This document shows, in pieces, positions 25,416 to 32,767 of a stretch of DNA of 64,000 nt. Origin of the DNA: CAUVKI01 sp963552605 (lineage in GTDB: Bacteria; Bacillota; Clostridia; Tissierellales; Peptoniphilaceae). The notes below the pieces were generated by a model that did no database searches, had not been told where the DNA came from, and worked only from the letters and a program-made list of their open reading frames with translations. Position 1 is the stretch's first letter. The number at the start of each line of letters is the position of its first letter. The stretch covers positions 8,993-72,992 of the forward strand of contig CAUVKI010000006.1 of assembly GCA_963552605.1 (NCBI GenBank). The letters run 5' to 3'. A program made the position numbers and the translations under genes.

Positions 25416-26948
25416 ATGCTTGATCAGTCTTTAAAAGGTCAGCTTGGTCAATATTTGGGTTTATTGGAAAATGATGTTGTTTTAAGAGTAAGTTTGGGAG
25501 AGGGAAAGGGTTCACAGGAAGTGAAAGCTTTTTTGGAGGAGGTCGTTTCTCTCTCCGACAAGCTTTCGATTTCCTATGAAAAACTTCCGCTCTCCCCGAG
25601 CTTTGCCATTGACCGCAAGGATAAAAAGACGGGAATAGTCTTTGCGGGGCTTCCGCTGGGACACGAATTTCAGTCATTTGTCCTTGCACTGCTCCAAGTG
25701 GGAGGACGTGCGCCGAAAATTACGGAGGAACAAAAGAACTCTATCCTTGCGATTGACGAGGAGCACAACTTTGAGACCTTTGTGAGTCTTTCTTGCCACA
25801 ACTGTCCGGATGTGGTGCAGGGATTTAACATAATGTCCATATTAAATCCCAAGATAAGTCACACTATGATTGAGGGAGGAATGTTCCGAGAGCTTGTCGA
25901 GGAAAGGGGGATAATGGCAGTTCCTCAAATCTTCGACAATAAAAAGGAACTCGCCTCGGGAAGACAAACCCTTGACGATCTCATTACCCTCGTGTCGGGG
26001 AGCAGCAGTGCAAAGAAGCTTGATGACATTAAACCCTTTGATGTGCTTATAATCGGCGGAGGACCGGCAGGCGGAAGTGCCGCAATCTATTCGGCGAGAA
26101 AAGGACTTAGGACGGGCATTGTTGCGAAACAGTTCGGAGGTCAGGTCAATGACACTATGGGCATAGAGAACTATATAGGAATGGAATATACCGAAGGACC
26201 TATGCTTATGCAAAAAGTCAGAGCGCATACCGAAAAATACGGTGTGGAGATTTACGAAAATCAAGTTGTCAAAGGGCTTGAAAAACTCTCCGACGGAAAG
26301 GTAAAGGTCGAGCTTGAAACCGGTTCTCATCTGATAAGCAGGACGGTGATTATCGCCACCGGTGCAAGGTGGAGAAATTTGGACGTACCGGGAGAGGCAA
26401 GGCTAAAGACGAAGGGAGTTTGCTACTGTCCTCACTGCGACGGACCGCTTTTCAAAGATAAGCACGTGATTGTGGTGGGAGGAGGAAATTCCGCAGTGGA
26501 AGCGGCAATAGATCTCTCGGCAATCGCAAGCAAAGTAACGGTAGTCCACCGCTCCAAAGAATTCAGAGCGGACAAGGTGCTTGAAGATAGGATGCGTGCG
26601 CTGAAAAATGCTGTCATTCTGACAGAAGCCGTAACGGAAGAAATCACGGGAGATAAAAAAGTTACAGGGCTTAGATACAAACATAGGGAAACCGGAGAAT
26701 TAAGCCAAATCGACTGTGAGGGAATTTTTATCCAAATAGGGCTTGTGCCGAATACGGATTTTGTAAAAGGCACGATTGAAACGGACAAAGCCGGTCAAAT
26801 CATTACGGACGATTCAGGTCATACCAGCATTGAGGGAGTGTTTGCGGCAGGCGACTGCACAAATGCCAAATATAAACAGATTATCATCTCAATGGGCAGC
26901 GGAGCAACCGCCGCCTTGGGAGCGTTTGATTATTTAATTCGTCATTGA
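25416..26948 (+). CDS. ahpF: AhpF, NADH:peroxiredoxin reductase
   Basis: AhpF passes electrons from NADH through FAD and two disulfides to AhpC. The 510-residue protein has an N-terminal double thioredoxin-fold domain with SCHNCPDV (CxxC near 129), a FAD-binding GGGPAGGSAA (about 210), the redox centre CYCPHCDGP (about 337), the NADH-binding VVGGGNSAVEAAIDL (about 352) and the closing FAD segment GVFAAGDCTNAKYKQI (about 470). Length is normal. It ends at a strong terminator. Confidence 0.95.
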   Translation: MLDQSLKGQLGQYLGLLENDVVLRVSLGEGKGSQEVKAFLEEVVSLSDKLSISYEKLPLSPSFAIDRKDKKTGIVFAGLPLGHEFQSFVLALLQVGGRAPKITEEQKNSILAIDEEHNFETFVSLSCHNCPDVVQGFNIMSILNPKISHTMIEGGMFRELVEERGIMAVPQIFDNKKELASGRQTLDDLITLVSGSSSAKKLDDIKPFDVLIIGGGPAGGSAAIYSARKGLRTGIVAKQFGGQVNDTMGIENYIGMEYTEGPMLMQKVRAHTEKYGVEIYENQVVKGLEKLSDGKVKVELETGSHLISRTVIIATGARWRNLDVPGEARLKTKGVCYCPHCDGPLFKDKHVIVVGGGNSAVEAAIDLSAIASKVTVVHRSKEFRADKVLEDRMRALKNAVILTEAVTEEITGDKKVTGLRYKHRETGELSQIDCEGIFIQIGLVPNTDFVKGTIETDKAGQIITDDSGHTSIEGVFAAGDCTNAKYKQIIISMGSGATAALGAFDYLIRH

Positions 26949-26952
26949 TTAG

Positions 26953-26989
26953 AAAACTCCGCGGTGAGAGATCTCCGTGGAGTTTTTAT
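26953..26989 (+). terminator. Terminator of ahpC-ahpF
   Basis: AAAACTCCGCGG pairs with CCGTGGAGTTTTT around a GAGAGAT-type loop, five bases after the ahpF stop. Confidence 0.85.
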
Positions 26990-27022
26990 TTTGCAGAAAG
27001 ATGTTAAAAATTTTTAACATTC

Positions 27023-27052
27023 TTGCATTTTGTTTTTTGTACCGTGTATAAT
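27023..27052 (+). promoter_or_regulatory. Promoter of the rpmG-secE-nusG-ribosomal protein block
   Basis: TTGCAT and TATAAT are separated by 18 bases. A small hairpin AGCC-TTAG-GGCT followed by seven T residues lies at about 27066-27083, just after the expected transcript start, and could act as a weak attenuator. Confidence 0.6.
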
Positions 27053-27132
27053 CAACAGGTCGAGAGCCTTAGGGCTTTTTTTATTGGCTCAAAAACTTAG
27101 GGCTTTGTGATCATTAAGACGGAGGTGGACTT

Positions 27133-27282
27133 GTGAGAGATCGAGTTGTTTTAGCCTGTGATGGGTGTAAAAGGCGAAATTACGTGACCAAAAAGAATAA
27201 GAAAAATAATCCTGAGCGTATAGAGATGAAAAAGTATTGCAAATTTTGCAAGACGCATACGCTCCATAAAGAAACGAAGTAG
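27133..27282 (+). CDS. rpmG: Ribosomal protein L33
   Basis: A 49-residue protein starting at GTG (GGAGGT upstream) with two zinc-binding pairs, CDGC near residue 9 and CKFC near 36, the form of L33 that binds zinc. It ends KTHTLHKETK, the usual tail. L33 ahead of secE and nusG is the standard Firmicutes order. The product is part of the 50S subunit near the E site. Confidence 0.9.
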   Translation: MRDRVVLACDGCKRRNYVTKKNKKNNPERIEMKKYCKFCKTHTLHKETK

Positions 27283-27290
27283 GGTGCGAT

Positions 27291-27512
27291 ATGGCTAACG
27301 ATCAAAAGAATGATGAGAAAAAAGATCAAGGCAGGATTAAAAATTATCTTAGGGGCGTTAAGGCTGAGAGAAAGAAAATTATCTGGCCGGGTAGAGATGA
27401 GGTAATAAAATATACCTCTGTGGTTATTGCGCTCAGCATTGCAGTAAGTCTTTTTGTGTTCTGTTTCGATCTTCTCTTTAACAGTGCCATTACCAAGCTT
27501 ATTTCACTCTAG
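27291..27512 (+). CDS. secE: SecE, preprotein translocase subunit
   Basis: The 73-residue protein has a charged N-terminus, the conserved amphipathic segment GVKAERKKIIWPGRDEVIKY (about residues 22-41) and one transmembrane helix (about 44-66). This is the minimal single-helix SecE of Gram-positive bacteria, which clamps the SecY channel. It stands between rpmG and nusG as expected. Confidence 0.92.
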   Translation: MANDQKNDEKKDQGRIKNYLRGVKAERKKIIWPGRDEVIKYTSVVIALSIAVSLFVFCFDLLFNSAITKLISL

Positions 27513-27520
27513 GTGGTTTC

Positions 27521-28063
27521 ATGGCAGAGGAAACAAGAGAAGAAAAAGAAGCGCGTGCCAAGTGGTATGTGGTACATACTTATTCCGGATATGAAAAGAA
27601 AGTGAAAGCAAATCTTGAAAAGATGATTGAGAACCGAGGGTTTATTGATGACATTTTTGAGATTACCATTCCCACGGAGCAGTATGTCGATAAGAATGAT
27701 AAGGCAAAACTCAAAGAACGAAAACTCTTTCCGGGGTATGTTCTGGTCAAGATGATAAACACCAACGAATCGTGGTATCTTGTCAGAAATACAAACGGTG
27801 TGACGGGATTTGTGGGAACGGGAGCTGAACCCGTGCCGCTTTCTCCTGAAGAGATGAGGTTTTTGGGAGTCAAAGGAGCTGCCCTTAAGCCCATGGATTT
27901 GGAAATCGGCGAAGTGGTAAAGATAAACGAGGGTCCCTTTGAAAGCTTTATCGGAACGGTTGAGAGTATGAACGAGGAAAGACGGCGAGTCAAGGTTTTT
28001 GTTTCAATGTTCGGAAGAGAAACTTTGGTGGAAATGGATTACGACCAGTTGGCAAAAATGTAA
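27521..28063 (+). CDS. nusG: NusG transcription elongation and termination factor
   Basis: The 180-residue protein has the NGN domain (KWYVVHTYSGYEKKVKANLE near residue 14, FPGYVLVKM near 70, VRNTNGVTGFVG near 88) and a C-terminal KOW domain (EIGEVVKINEGPFESFIGTV from about 127). NusG binds RNA polymerase at the clamp and links it to the ribosome or Rho. Neighbours and length are standard. Confidence 0.94.
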   Translation: MAEETREEKEARAKWYVVHTYSGYEKKVKANLEKMIENRGFIDDIFEITIPTEQYVDKNDKAKLKERKLFPGYVLVKMINTNESWYLVRNTNGVTGFVGTGAEPVPLSPEEMRFLGVKGAALKPMDLEIGEVVKINEGPFESFIGTVESMNEERRRVKVFVSMFGRETLVEMDYDQLAKM

Positions 28064-28068
28064 CTTGA

Positions 28069-28094
28069 GTGGGAGGATTTATTCCGAAAACCAC
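28069..28094 (+). promoter_or_regulatory. Candidate L1-binding hairpin before rplK
   Basis: GTGG and CCAC form an outer stem enclosing a GGA...TCC inner stem (GTGGGAGGATTTATTCCG then AAAACCAC). The asymmetric loop resembles the ribosomal protein L1 site on 23S rRNA and the L1 operators of L11 operons. A second copy with the same stems lies before rplA. Confidence 0.6.
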
Positions 28095-28117
28095 AATCGA
28101 TTCTATGGAGGTGCAGT

Positions 28118-28540
28118 ATGGCTAAAAAAGTTGCCGCAATGGTGAAATTGCAAATTCCCGCAGGAAAAGCAACTCCTGCTCCGCCCGTAGGTACCGCTTT
28201 GGGACCTCACGGTGTGAATATTATGCAGTTTACAAAAGAATTTAATGAGAAGACGAAAGATCAGGTAGGACTGATTATTCCGGTGGTTATGACGGTTTAT
28301 GCGGATCGTTCGTTCTCCTTTATAACAAAGACGCCGCCGGCTGCGATTCTGATTAAAAAGGCTTGCAAGATTGAGAAAGCTTCAGGCGTGCCGAATAAAC
28401 AGAAAGTTGCTAAGATAAGCAAGGAAGATGTGAAAAAAATTGCCGAAACCAAAATGCCCGACTTAAACGCCTCAAGCCTTGAGGCTGCAATAAGTATGAT
28501 TAGAGGAACGGCAAGAAGTATGGGAGTTGAGTGTGAGTAG
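28118..28540 (+). CDS. rplK: Ribosomal protein L11
   Basis: The 140-residue protein has MVKLQIPAGKATPAPPVG near residue 7, GPHGVNIMQFTKEFN near 28 and a C-terminal rRNA-binding domain ending LEAAISMIRGTARSMGVE. L11 forms the base of the GTPase-associated stalk and is required for RelA activation. It is preceded by GGAGGTG and followed by rplA in the standard order. Confidence 0.96.
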   Translation: MAKKVAAMVKLQIPAGKATPAPPVGTALGPHGVNIMQFTKEFNEKTKDQVGLIIPVVMTVYADRSFSFITKTPPAAILIKKACKIEKASGVPNKQKVAKISKEDVKKIAETKMPDLNASSLEAAISMIRGTARSMGVECE

Positions 28541-28542
28541 TA

Positions 28543-28569
28543 GTGGGAGGATTATTCCGTTTGTACCAC
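28543..28569 (+). promoter_or_regulatory. Candidate L1-binding hairpin before rplA
   Basis: GTGGGAGGATTATTCCG continues to ACCAC, again giving GTGG/CCAC and GGA/TCC stems with nearly the same loop as at 28069. It lies immediately after the rplK stop and before the rplA ribosome site, a good place for translational repression of rplA by its own product. Confidence 0.6.
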
Positions 28570-28582
28570 AAGGAGGGACTGA

Positions 28583-29284
28583 ATGAAAAAGGGAAAGAGA
28601 TATAAGGAAAGTGCAAAGCTTGTAGATCGTTCCGTGTTGTATGATGTGGAAGAAGCTTTCGACTTGGTGCTTAAGACCGGAGTGGCAAAGTTCGATGAAA
28701 CCATAGATCTTTCGATTCGATTGGGAGTAGATCCGAGACACGCCGACCAACAGGTCAGAGGCGTAATAGTATTGCCCAACGGAACCGGAAAGAGCAAAAA
28801 GGTTTTGGTGCTTGCAAAAGCTGATAAGATTAAAGAAGCTTTGGACGCAGGAGCGGACTTTGCAGGTTCGGAAGAGTATGTGCAAAAAATCCAGACTGAA
28901 AATTGGTTTGATTTTGATGTGATTGTGGCAACTCCCGATATGATGGGAACGGTCGGAAAACTCGGAAAGGTTTTAGGACCGAAAGGTCTTATGCCAAACC
29001 CCAAGAGCGGAACCGTTACATTTGAGGTTGCAAAAGCCGTTTCCGAGATTAAAGCCGGCAAGGTCGAGTACCGTGTGGATAAGACTAGCATTATCAATGT
29101 GCCGATTGGAAAGAAATCATTCGGAAAAGAAAAGCTGATTGAAAATTTCAAGGCGCTTATGGGAGCTGTTGTCAAGGCTAAACCTTCCGCAAGCAAGGGG
29201 AAATATTTAAAGACGGTGGCTATTTCCGCCACAATGGGTCCGGGGATTAAGTTGAACGGGCAAAAGTTAATGGATTTATCTTGA
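28583..29284 (+). CDS. rplA: Ribosomal protein L1
   Basis: The 233-residue protein has RYKESAKLVD near the N-terminus, VRGVIVLPNGTGKSKKVLVLA near 54, DVIVATPDMMG near 113, LGPKGLMPNPKSGTVT near 130 and EYRVDKTSIINVPIGK near 157, all diagnostic for L1. It forms the L1 stalk at the E site and represses the L11 operon by binding mRNA. Two matching hairpins in this transcript are noted separately. Confidence 0.96.
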   Translation: MKKGKRYKESAKLVDRSVLYDVEEAFDLVLKTGVAKFDETIDLSIRLGVDPRHADQQVRGVIVLPNGTGKSKKVLVLAKADKIKEALDAGADFAGSEEYVQKIQTENWFDFDVIVATPDMMGTVGKLGKVLGPKGLMPNPKSGTVTFEVAKAVSEIKAGKVEYRVDKTSIINVPIGKKSFGKEKLIENFKALMGAVVKAKPSASKGKYLKTVAISATMGPGIKLNGQKLMDLS

Positions 29285-29312
29285 TTTTTTGAAGTGATTG
29301 ATATAAAATTTG

Positions 29313-29410
29313 AAAACCGCAGACAGCAGGTACAAAAATAAATCCTGCCGAGGTAAGACAAGCTTGGATTTTTCAGTCTCCTCGTGTTTGTTTGCGAGGA
29401 GATTTTTTTG
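29313..29410 (+). ncRNA. L10 leader (ribosomal protein L10 / L7-L12 autoregulatory RNA) with terminator
   Basis: The interval between rplA and rplJ contains ACCGCAGACAGCAGGTAC and, after an A/T loop, CCTGCCGAGGTAAGACAAG, the paired CAGCAGG/CCTGCCG core of the Firmicutes L10 leader. It ends in a terminator hairpin CTCCTCG...CGAGGAG with seven T residues (29379-29409). L10 in complex with L7/L12 binds such leaders to repress rplJ-rplL. Confidence 0.8.
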
Positions 29411-29425
29411 TGCGGAGGTGAGAAT

Positions 29426-29959
29426 ATGAAGGATAAGGTACTCCAAGCTAAACAGGCTGTGGTGAGCGAGATAAAGGAAAAGATTGATCGTGCTCAGGCT
29501 GTTGTGCTTATGGATTACAGAGGACTGACCGTTGATGAAGCAACGGAGCTTAGAAGGCAATTCCGTGAAGCGGGTGTGGAATATAAAGTCTATAAGAACA
29601 CTATGATGCGATTTGCTTTCAAAGAAGCGGGACTTGAAGATTTCAACAAAAATCTTACAGGACCCAACTCCATAGCTTTCGGATATGACGACCCTGTGGG
29701 TGTCGCAAAGGTTTCCAAGGAATTTTCAAAAACTCATGAAAAATTGGAAATAAAGGCAGGTCTTGTTGAGGGTAAACCGGTTTCCGTTTCCGAAATTGAA
29801 AGACTTGCAGCATTGCCTTCAAGAGAAGTGTTGTTGGCACAGTTGCTTGGCGGTTTGAATGCGCCTATCCAAGGATTTGCAAATGTGCTTAACGGCACTA
29901 TAAAAGGTTTGGTTGTTGCACTTAACGCAATTCAAGAGAAAAAAGCCCAAGAGGCATAA
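29426..29959 (+). CDS. rplJ: Ribosomal protein L10
   Basis: The 177-residue protein starts at ATG 29426 after GGAGGTG; a longer in-frame form from 29384 would begin inside the terminator of the leader and is unlikely. Motifs include VVLMDYRGLTVDEATELRRQ near 26, EYKVYKNTMMRFA near 52 and TGPNSIAFGYDDPV near 79. The C-terminal helix that carries L7/L12 dimers is present (about 140-177). L10 anchors the stalk. Confidence 0.95.
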   Translation: MKDKVLQAKQAVVSEIKEKIDRAQAVVLMDYRGLTVDEATELRRQFREAGVEYKVYKNTMMRFAFKEAGLEDFNKNLTGPNSIAFGYDDPVGVAKVSKEFSKTHEKLEIKAGLVEGKPVSVSEIERLAALPSREVLLAQLLGGLNAPIQGFANVLNGTIKGLVVALNAIQEKKAQEA

Positions 29960-29976
29960 ATTAAGGAGGAAAGAAA

Positions 29977-30357
29977 ATGAGCGAAAAAGTTGAAAAATTA
30001 ATTGAAATGGTAAAGGAACTCTCCGTTTTGGAGCTTGCAGAAACTGTTAAAGCTTTGGAGGAGGAGTTTGGAGTATCCGCAGCGGCTCCCGTTGCAGTGG
30101 CAGCACCCGTAGCAGGCGCAGCGGCAGCACCCGCAGCTGAAGAACAAACTGAATTTAATGTAATTTTGGCGTCCGCAGGAGCGGAAAAGATCAAGGTTAT
30201 TAAGGTTGTAAGAGAGCTTACCGGCTTAGGTTTGAAAGAAGCGAAGGCTTTGGTTGACGAAGCTCCCAAGCCCTTAAAAGAATCTGTTTCAAAAGAAGAG
30301 GCGGAAGACATCAAAAAGAAATTGGAAGAAGTCGGAGCAAAAATCGAGCTTAAGTAG
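29977..30357 (+). CDS. rplL: Ribosomal protein L7/L12
   Basis: The 126-residue protein has the N-terminal dimerisation helix pair (EKLIEMVKELSVLELAETVK), the alanine-rich hinge (about 34-52) and the C-terminal factor-binding domain (KIKVIKVVRELTGLGLKEAK, about 67-86). It recruits translation GTPases. It is followed by a strong terminator, and the downstream rpoB usually found after it is displaced or absent within this window. Confidence 0.96.
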   Translation: MSEKVEKLIEMVKELSVLELAETVKALEEEFGVSAAAPVAVAAPVAGAAAAPAAEEQTEFNVILASAGAEKIKVIKVVRELTGLGLKEAKALVDEAPKPLKESVSKEEAEDIKKKLEEVGAKIELK

Positions 30358-30364
30358 TTATCTG

Positions 30365-30390
30365 AATCGGGGAAATTTCCCCGATTTTTT
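30365..30390 (+). terminator. Terminator after rplL
   Basis: AATCGGGGAAA-TTTCCCCGATTTTTT is a near-perfect palindrome with a T run, eight bases after the rplL stop. Confidence 0.9.
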
Positions 30391-30498
30391 ATCGGCACAA
30401 AAAAGCTATGGAATGACTTGTGGTGGTATAGTCGATTAATATTATTCTTCCTTTGTGTATGGCGGTATATGAGTTATTTTTATGTTGTACGGAATATG

Positions 30499-30675
30499 TT
30501 ATATTTTGAATTTCTCCTTTAAAAATTCACTTACCCTTTTATTTTCCACCCATTGGTGTATTTGACTTATGTTTTTTAACCCACAGACACTTCCGAGTAT
30601 GACGATATATTTTATTTCTTTGAAAATTGATTTCCGTAGGAAACTTAATGCGCGTATTGCGTTTTCGATATTTTA
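30499..30675 (-). pseudogene. Possible transposase N-terminal remnant
   Basis: Within 720 bases that hold no full gene, the minus strand is open for about 57 codons. It encodes SFLRKSIFKEIKYIVILG followed by SVCGLKNISQIHQWVEN and SEFLKEKFKI. The pattern of a hydrophobic strand, CG turn and a tryptophan-containing helix resembles the N-terminal associated domain of ISAs1-like transposases. There is no clear start and nothing beyond the stop, so this is a remnant at best. Confidence 0.3.
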
Positions 30676-30750
30676 TGCGGTATTATTAAAATAGTTTTGG
30701 AAGTGATTTATGAGTGTTTATTATAAACTTTAATAACTAACCCTCAAACC

Positions 30751-31016
30751 CCTTGAAATACAAGGAAATTTGCAAGAGTACAAGTTGAATTTACTACCAA
30801 TTTACTACTTTTGAGGAAAGAGCCTTGATGTGCTGTAAAACTCTTGCAGATAGGAACATTCTAGCACAGATAGCACAAAGCATGTTGTGAGGATCAAAAC
30901 TAAATAGGAAATCGTAAAAGCGGTGTTCTTTCGCTTCTGTTAAAGGAAGCATAGGATGCCGCTTTTTTCATGCCCATGTTACGAAGTAGAGGTAAATAAG
31001 GGCTTGAAATACAAGG
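30751..31016. repeat. Paired small palindromes at the ICE left end
   Basis: CCTTGAAATACAAGG (30751-30765) is a perfect dyad, and CTTGAAATACAAGG recurs at 31003-31016. The rest of this interval has no gene. A 14-base match can arise by chance, but both copies are palindromic and lie in the same non-coding stretch, as integrase or excisionase arm sites would. Confidence 0.35.
30916..30970 (+). terminator. Terminator-like hairpin in the ICE left end
   Basis: AAAAGCGG (30916-30923) pairs with CCGCTTTT (30959-30966), with an inner GCTTC/GAAGC stem, followed by T residues. It would insulate the ICE genes from chromosomal transcription. Confidence 0.6.
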
Positions 31017-31115
31017 CTTTCAGAGGGCGGTTTTGAAAAAGTAAGGGAAATATACCTTTTCTTTCAAAATTGCCCTTTTACTGCGTAACAAATAAAAAAC
31101 GAAAGGAGTATCCGC

Positions 31116-32015
31116 ATGGCAGTTTTCAGAGTAGAGAAAAACAAAGGCTATACCGTCATGAGCAATCATCATCTGCGAAACAAAGAGCTAACGCTAAAAG
31201 CAAAGGGCTTGCTCTCACAGATGCTTTCACTTCCGGAAAACTGGGACTATACCCTTGCCGGACTTTCCCATATCAACAAAGAAAGTATCGATGCCATTCG
31301 TACCGCTGTCTTGGAGCTTGAAAAGACAGGATATATCGAAAGGTCGCAAGGCAGGGATGAGAAAGGAAAAATGACAGCTATTACCTATACCATTTATGAG
31401 CAGCCGCAAAATCCGGTATTGGAAAATCCAACATCGGATAAGCCGGTATTGGAAAATCCGACAACGGATAATCCGACGTCGGAAAATCCAATGCAATTAA
31501 ATAAAGATATACAAAAAACTGATCTATCAAAAAAAGAAGAAATAAATAAAGATGGATTAAGTACCGATTCCATTCCTATCCTTTCCCCTAACCCCTCTCC
31601 TTTGAGAGAGCCGCCTTTATCAGAAAAGAACGGAAAGGAAGAAAAAGACGCATACAAAATCTATGAGGAACTCATCAAGGACAATATCGAGTATGAACAC
31701 CTCATAAATGCAAAACGTCTTGACCGTGATCGCATTGATGAAATTCTTGACCTCATTCTTGAAACCGTATGCAGCAAAAGAAAAAGAATCTTAATTGCAG
31801 GCGACGAATACCCGGCAGAGCTTGTGAAGGCAAAATTCATGAAGCTTAACAGCGAACATATTGAATTTGTCCTTAACTGTATGCAGGAAAACACAACGAA
31901 AGTCAGAAACATCAAACAGTATCTAAAGGCGGCACTTTTTAATGCTCCGTCCACAATAGGAAACTATTACACCTCACTTGTAAATCACGATATGTACGGA
32001 AGAAACGACTTCTAA
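31116..32015 (+). CDS. ICE replication initiator-like protein with winged helix-turn-helix
   Basis: The 299-residue protein starts MAVFRVEKNKGYTVMSNHHL, then LSLPENWDYTLAGLSHINKE (about 39-58) and a winged helix (DAIRTAVLELEKTGYIERSQ, about 60-80), the typical N-terminus of the first gene of Tn1549-like ICEs (DUF6017/DnaD-like replisome organisers). The middle holds a repetitive segment with several ENPTSD/ENPTTD units (about 93-125), and a C-terminal helical domain follows from about 175. It probably starts replication or helps maintain the excised circle. The start follows AAAGGAG. Confidence 0.75.
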   Translation: MAVFRVEKNKGYTVMSNHHLRNKELTLKAKGLLSQMLSLPENWDYTLAGLSHINKESIDAIRTAVLELEKTGYIERSQGRDEKGKMTAITYTIYEQPQNPVLENPTSDKPVLENPTTDNPTSENPMQLNKDIQKTDLSKKEEINKDGLSTDSIPILSPNPSPLREPPLSEKNGKEEKDAYKIYEELIKDNIEYEHLINAKRLDRDRIDEILDLILETVCSKRKRILIAGDEYPAELVKAKFMKLNSEHIEFVLNCMQENTTKVRNIKQYLKAALFNAPSTIGNYYTSLVNHDMYGRNDF

Positions 32016-32028
32016 AGGAGAAATCACT

Positions 32029-32250
32029 ATGAAACAGGGAGCCCTTATCTTTGACGAATACCGCGACCTTTATGAGATCCGTTTTGACTTGAAAGACTAC
32101 TTAGGAGGTCTTTATCCCGGAGATCAGTTTGAAGTCTTTGCCTATGGAAAGTGGAAGCCCACCGAGATAGATATAGACAAAAACGATGAATGGTACCTGA
32201 AAGGAATACGGGGAAATATAAACGGGCTTCGGGTAAGAGTTAAGGAATAA
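32029..32250 (+). CDS. DUF5348-family small ICE protein
   Basis: The 73-residue acidic protein (IFDEYRDLYEIRFDLKDYLG near residue 8; LKGIRGNINGLRVRV at the end) matches the small DUF5348 proteins that follow the initiator gene in this ICE family. No catalytic motif or membrane segment is visible. A GGAG ribosome site precedes its ATG. Confidence 0.65.
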   Translation: MKQGALIFDEYRDLYEIRFDLKDYLGGLYPGDQFEVFAYGKWKPTEIDIDKNDEWYLKGIRGNINGLRVRVKE

Positions 32251-32284
32251 AAAAATTTCAGAGAACAGGAAAGGAGGATGACAG

Positions 32285-32767
32285 TTGCAGGATGAAATAA
32301 ACGAAAAAGTAATTGCCCTGTATATTAAGGGTGGAAAAATTACAGCAAGGTTGTTGCAAAAGGCAATAAAGATTTTTCTTGCCGAAATTAAAAAACAATC
32401 TTTAAAACAGCAGCTTCCCCACGGGAAACAAAGTCTGGAACAGCTTATGAAGCAAAATACAGGTATTTCCAATATCGAAATCACGGATAAAAACATCAAA
32501 GCCTTTGAAGCGACGGCAAAGAAATACGGAATCGACTTTGCACTGAAAAAAGACAGCAGCACTTCGCCGCCCCGGCACCTTGTATTTTTTAAGGGTCGGG
32601 ATGCGGATGTTCTAAAGGCGGCATTTACCGAGTTTTCACAAAAGAAATTGTCAAGGGAAAAGCTGCCCTCTATAAGAAAAGTGCTTTCCGCCTTTAAGGA
32701 GCAGGCGAAGGCAATCAACAAAGGACGAGATATCGTAAAACATAAGGACAGGGGGATTGAGAGATGA
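32285..32767 (+). CDS. PcfB family protein (DUF3801)
   Basis: The 160-residue protein starts at TTG 32285 behind AAAGGAGG and has the PcfB layout: an N-terminal helix pair (KVIALYIKGGKITARLLQKA near 8) and the domain IEITDKNIKAFEATAKKYGI near 64 leading to HLVFFKGRDADVLKAAF near 97. PcfB is an accessory factor of conjugative plasmids and ICEs, located beside the coupling protein. It overlaps virD4 by four bases (ATGA). Confidence 0.8.
   Translation: MQDEINEKVIALYIKGGKITARLLQKAIKIFLAEIKKQSLKQQLPHGKQSLEQLMKQNTGISNIEITDKNIKAFEATAKKYGIDFALKKDSSTSPPRHLVFFKGRDADVLKAAFTEFSQKKLSREKLPSIRKVLSAFKEQAKAINKGRDIVKHKDRGIER

Noticed and set aside
27066..27083. AGCC-TTAG-GGCT with T run as a tRNA end or riboswitch expression platform before rpmG.
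   Set aside because: The stem has only four pairs and no aptamer-like sequence precedes it; I mention it only as a possible weak attenuator.
6111..30439. The 14-base string GTATAGTCGATTAA occurs at 6111-6124 and at 30426-30439.
   Set aside because: Several 14-base matches are expected by chance between two sites in 64 kb of AT-rich DNA, and the flanks show no further similarity, so I do not call it a mobile-element end.
29960..30830. ICE insertion into the 3' end of rplL, as for Tn5252-like elements.
   Set aside because: The rplL end and its terminator are intact and no repeated copy of the rplL end is seen near the ICE start; the other end is needed to decide.
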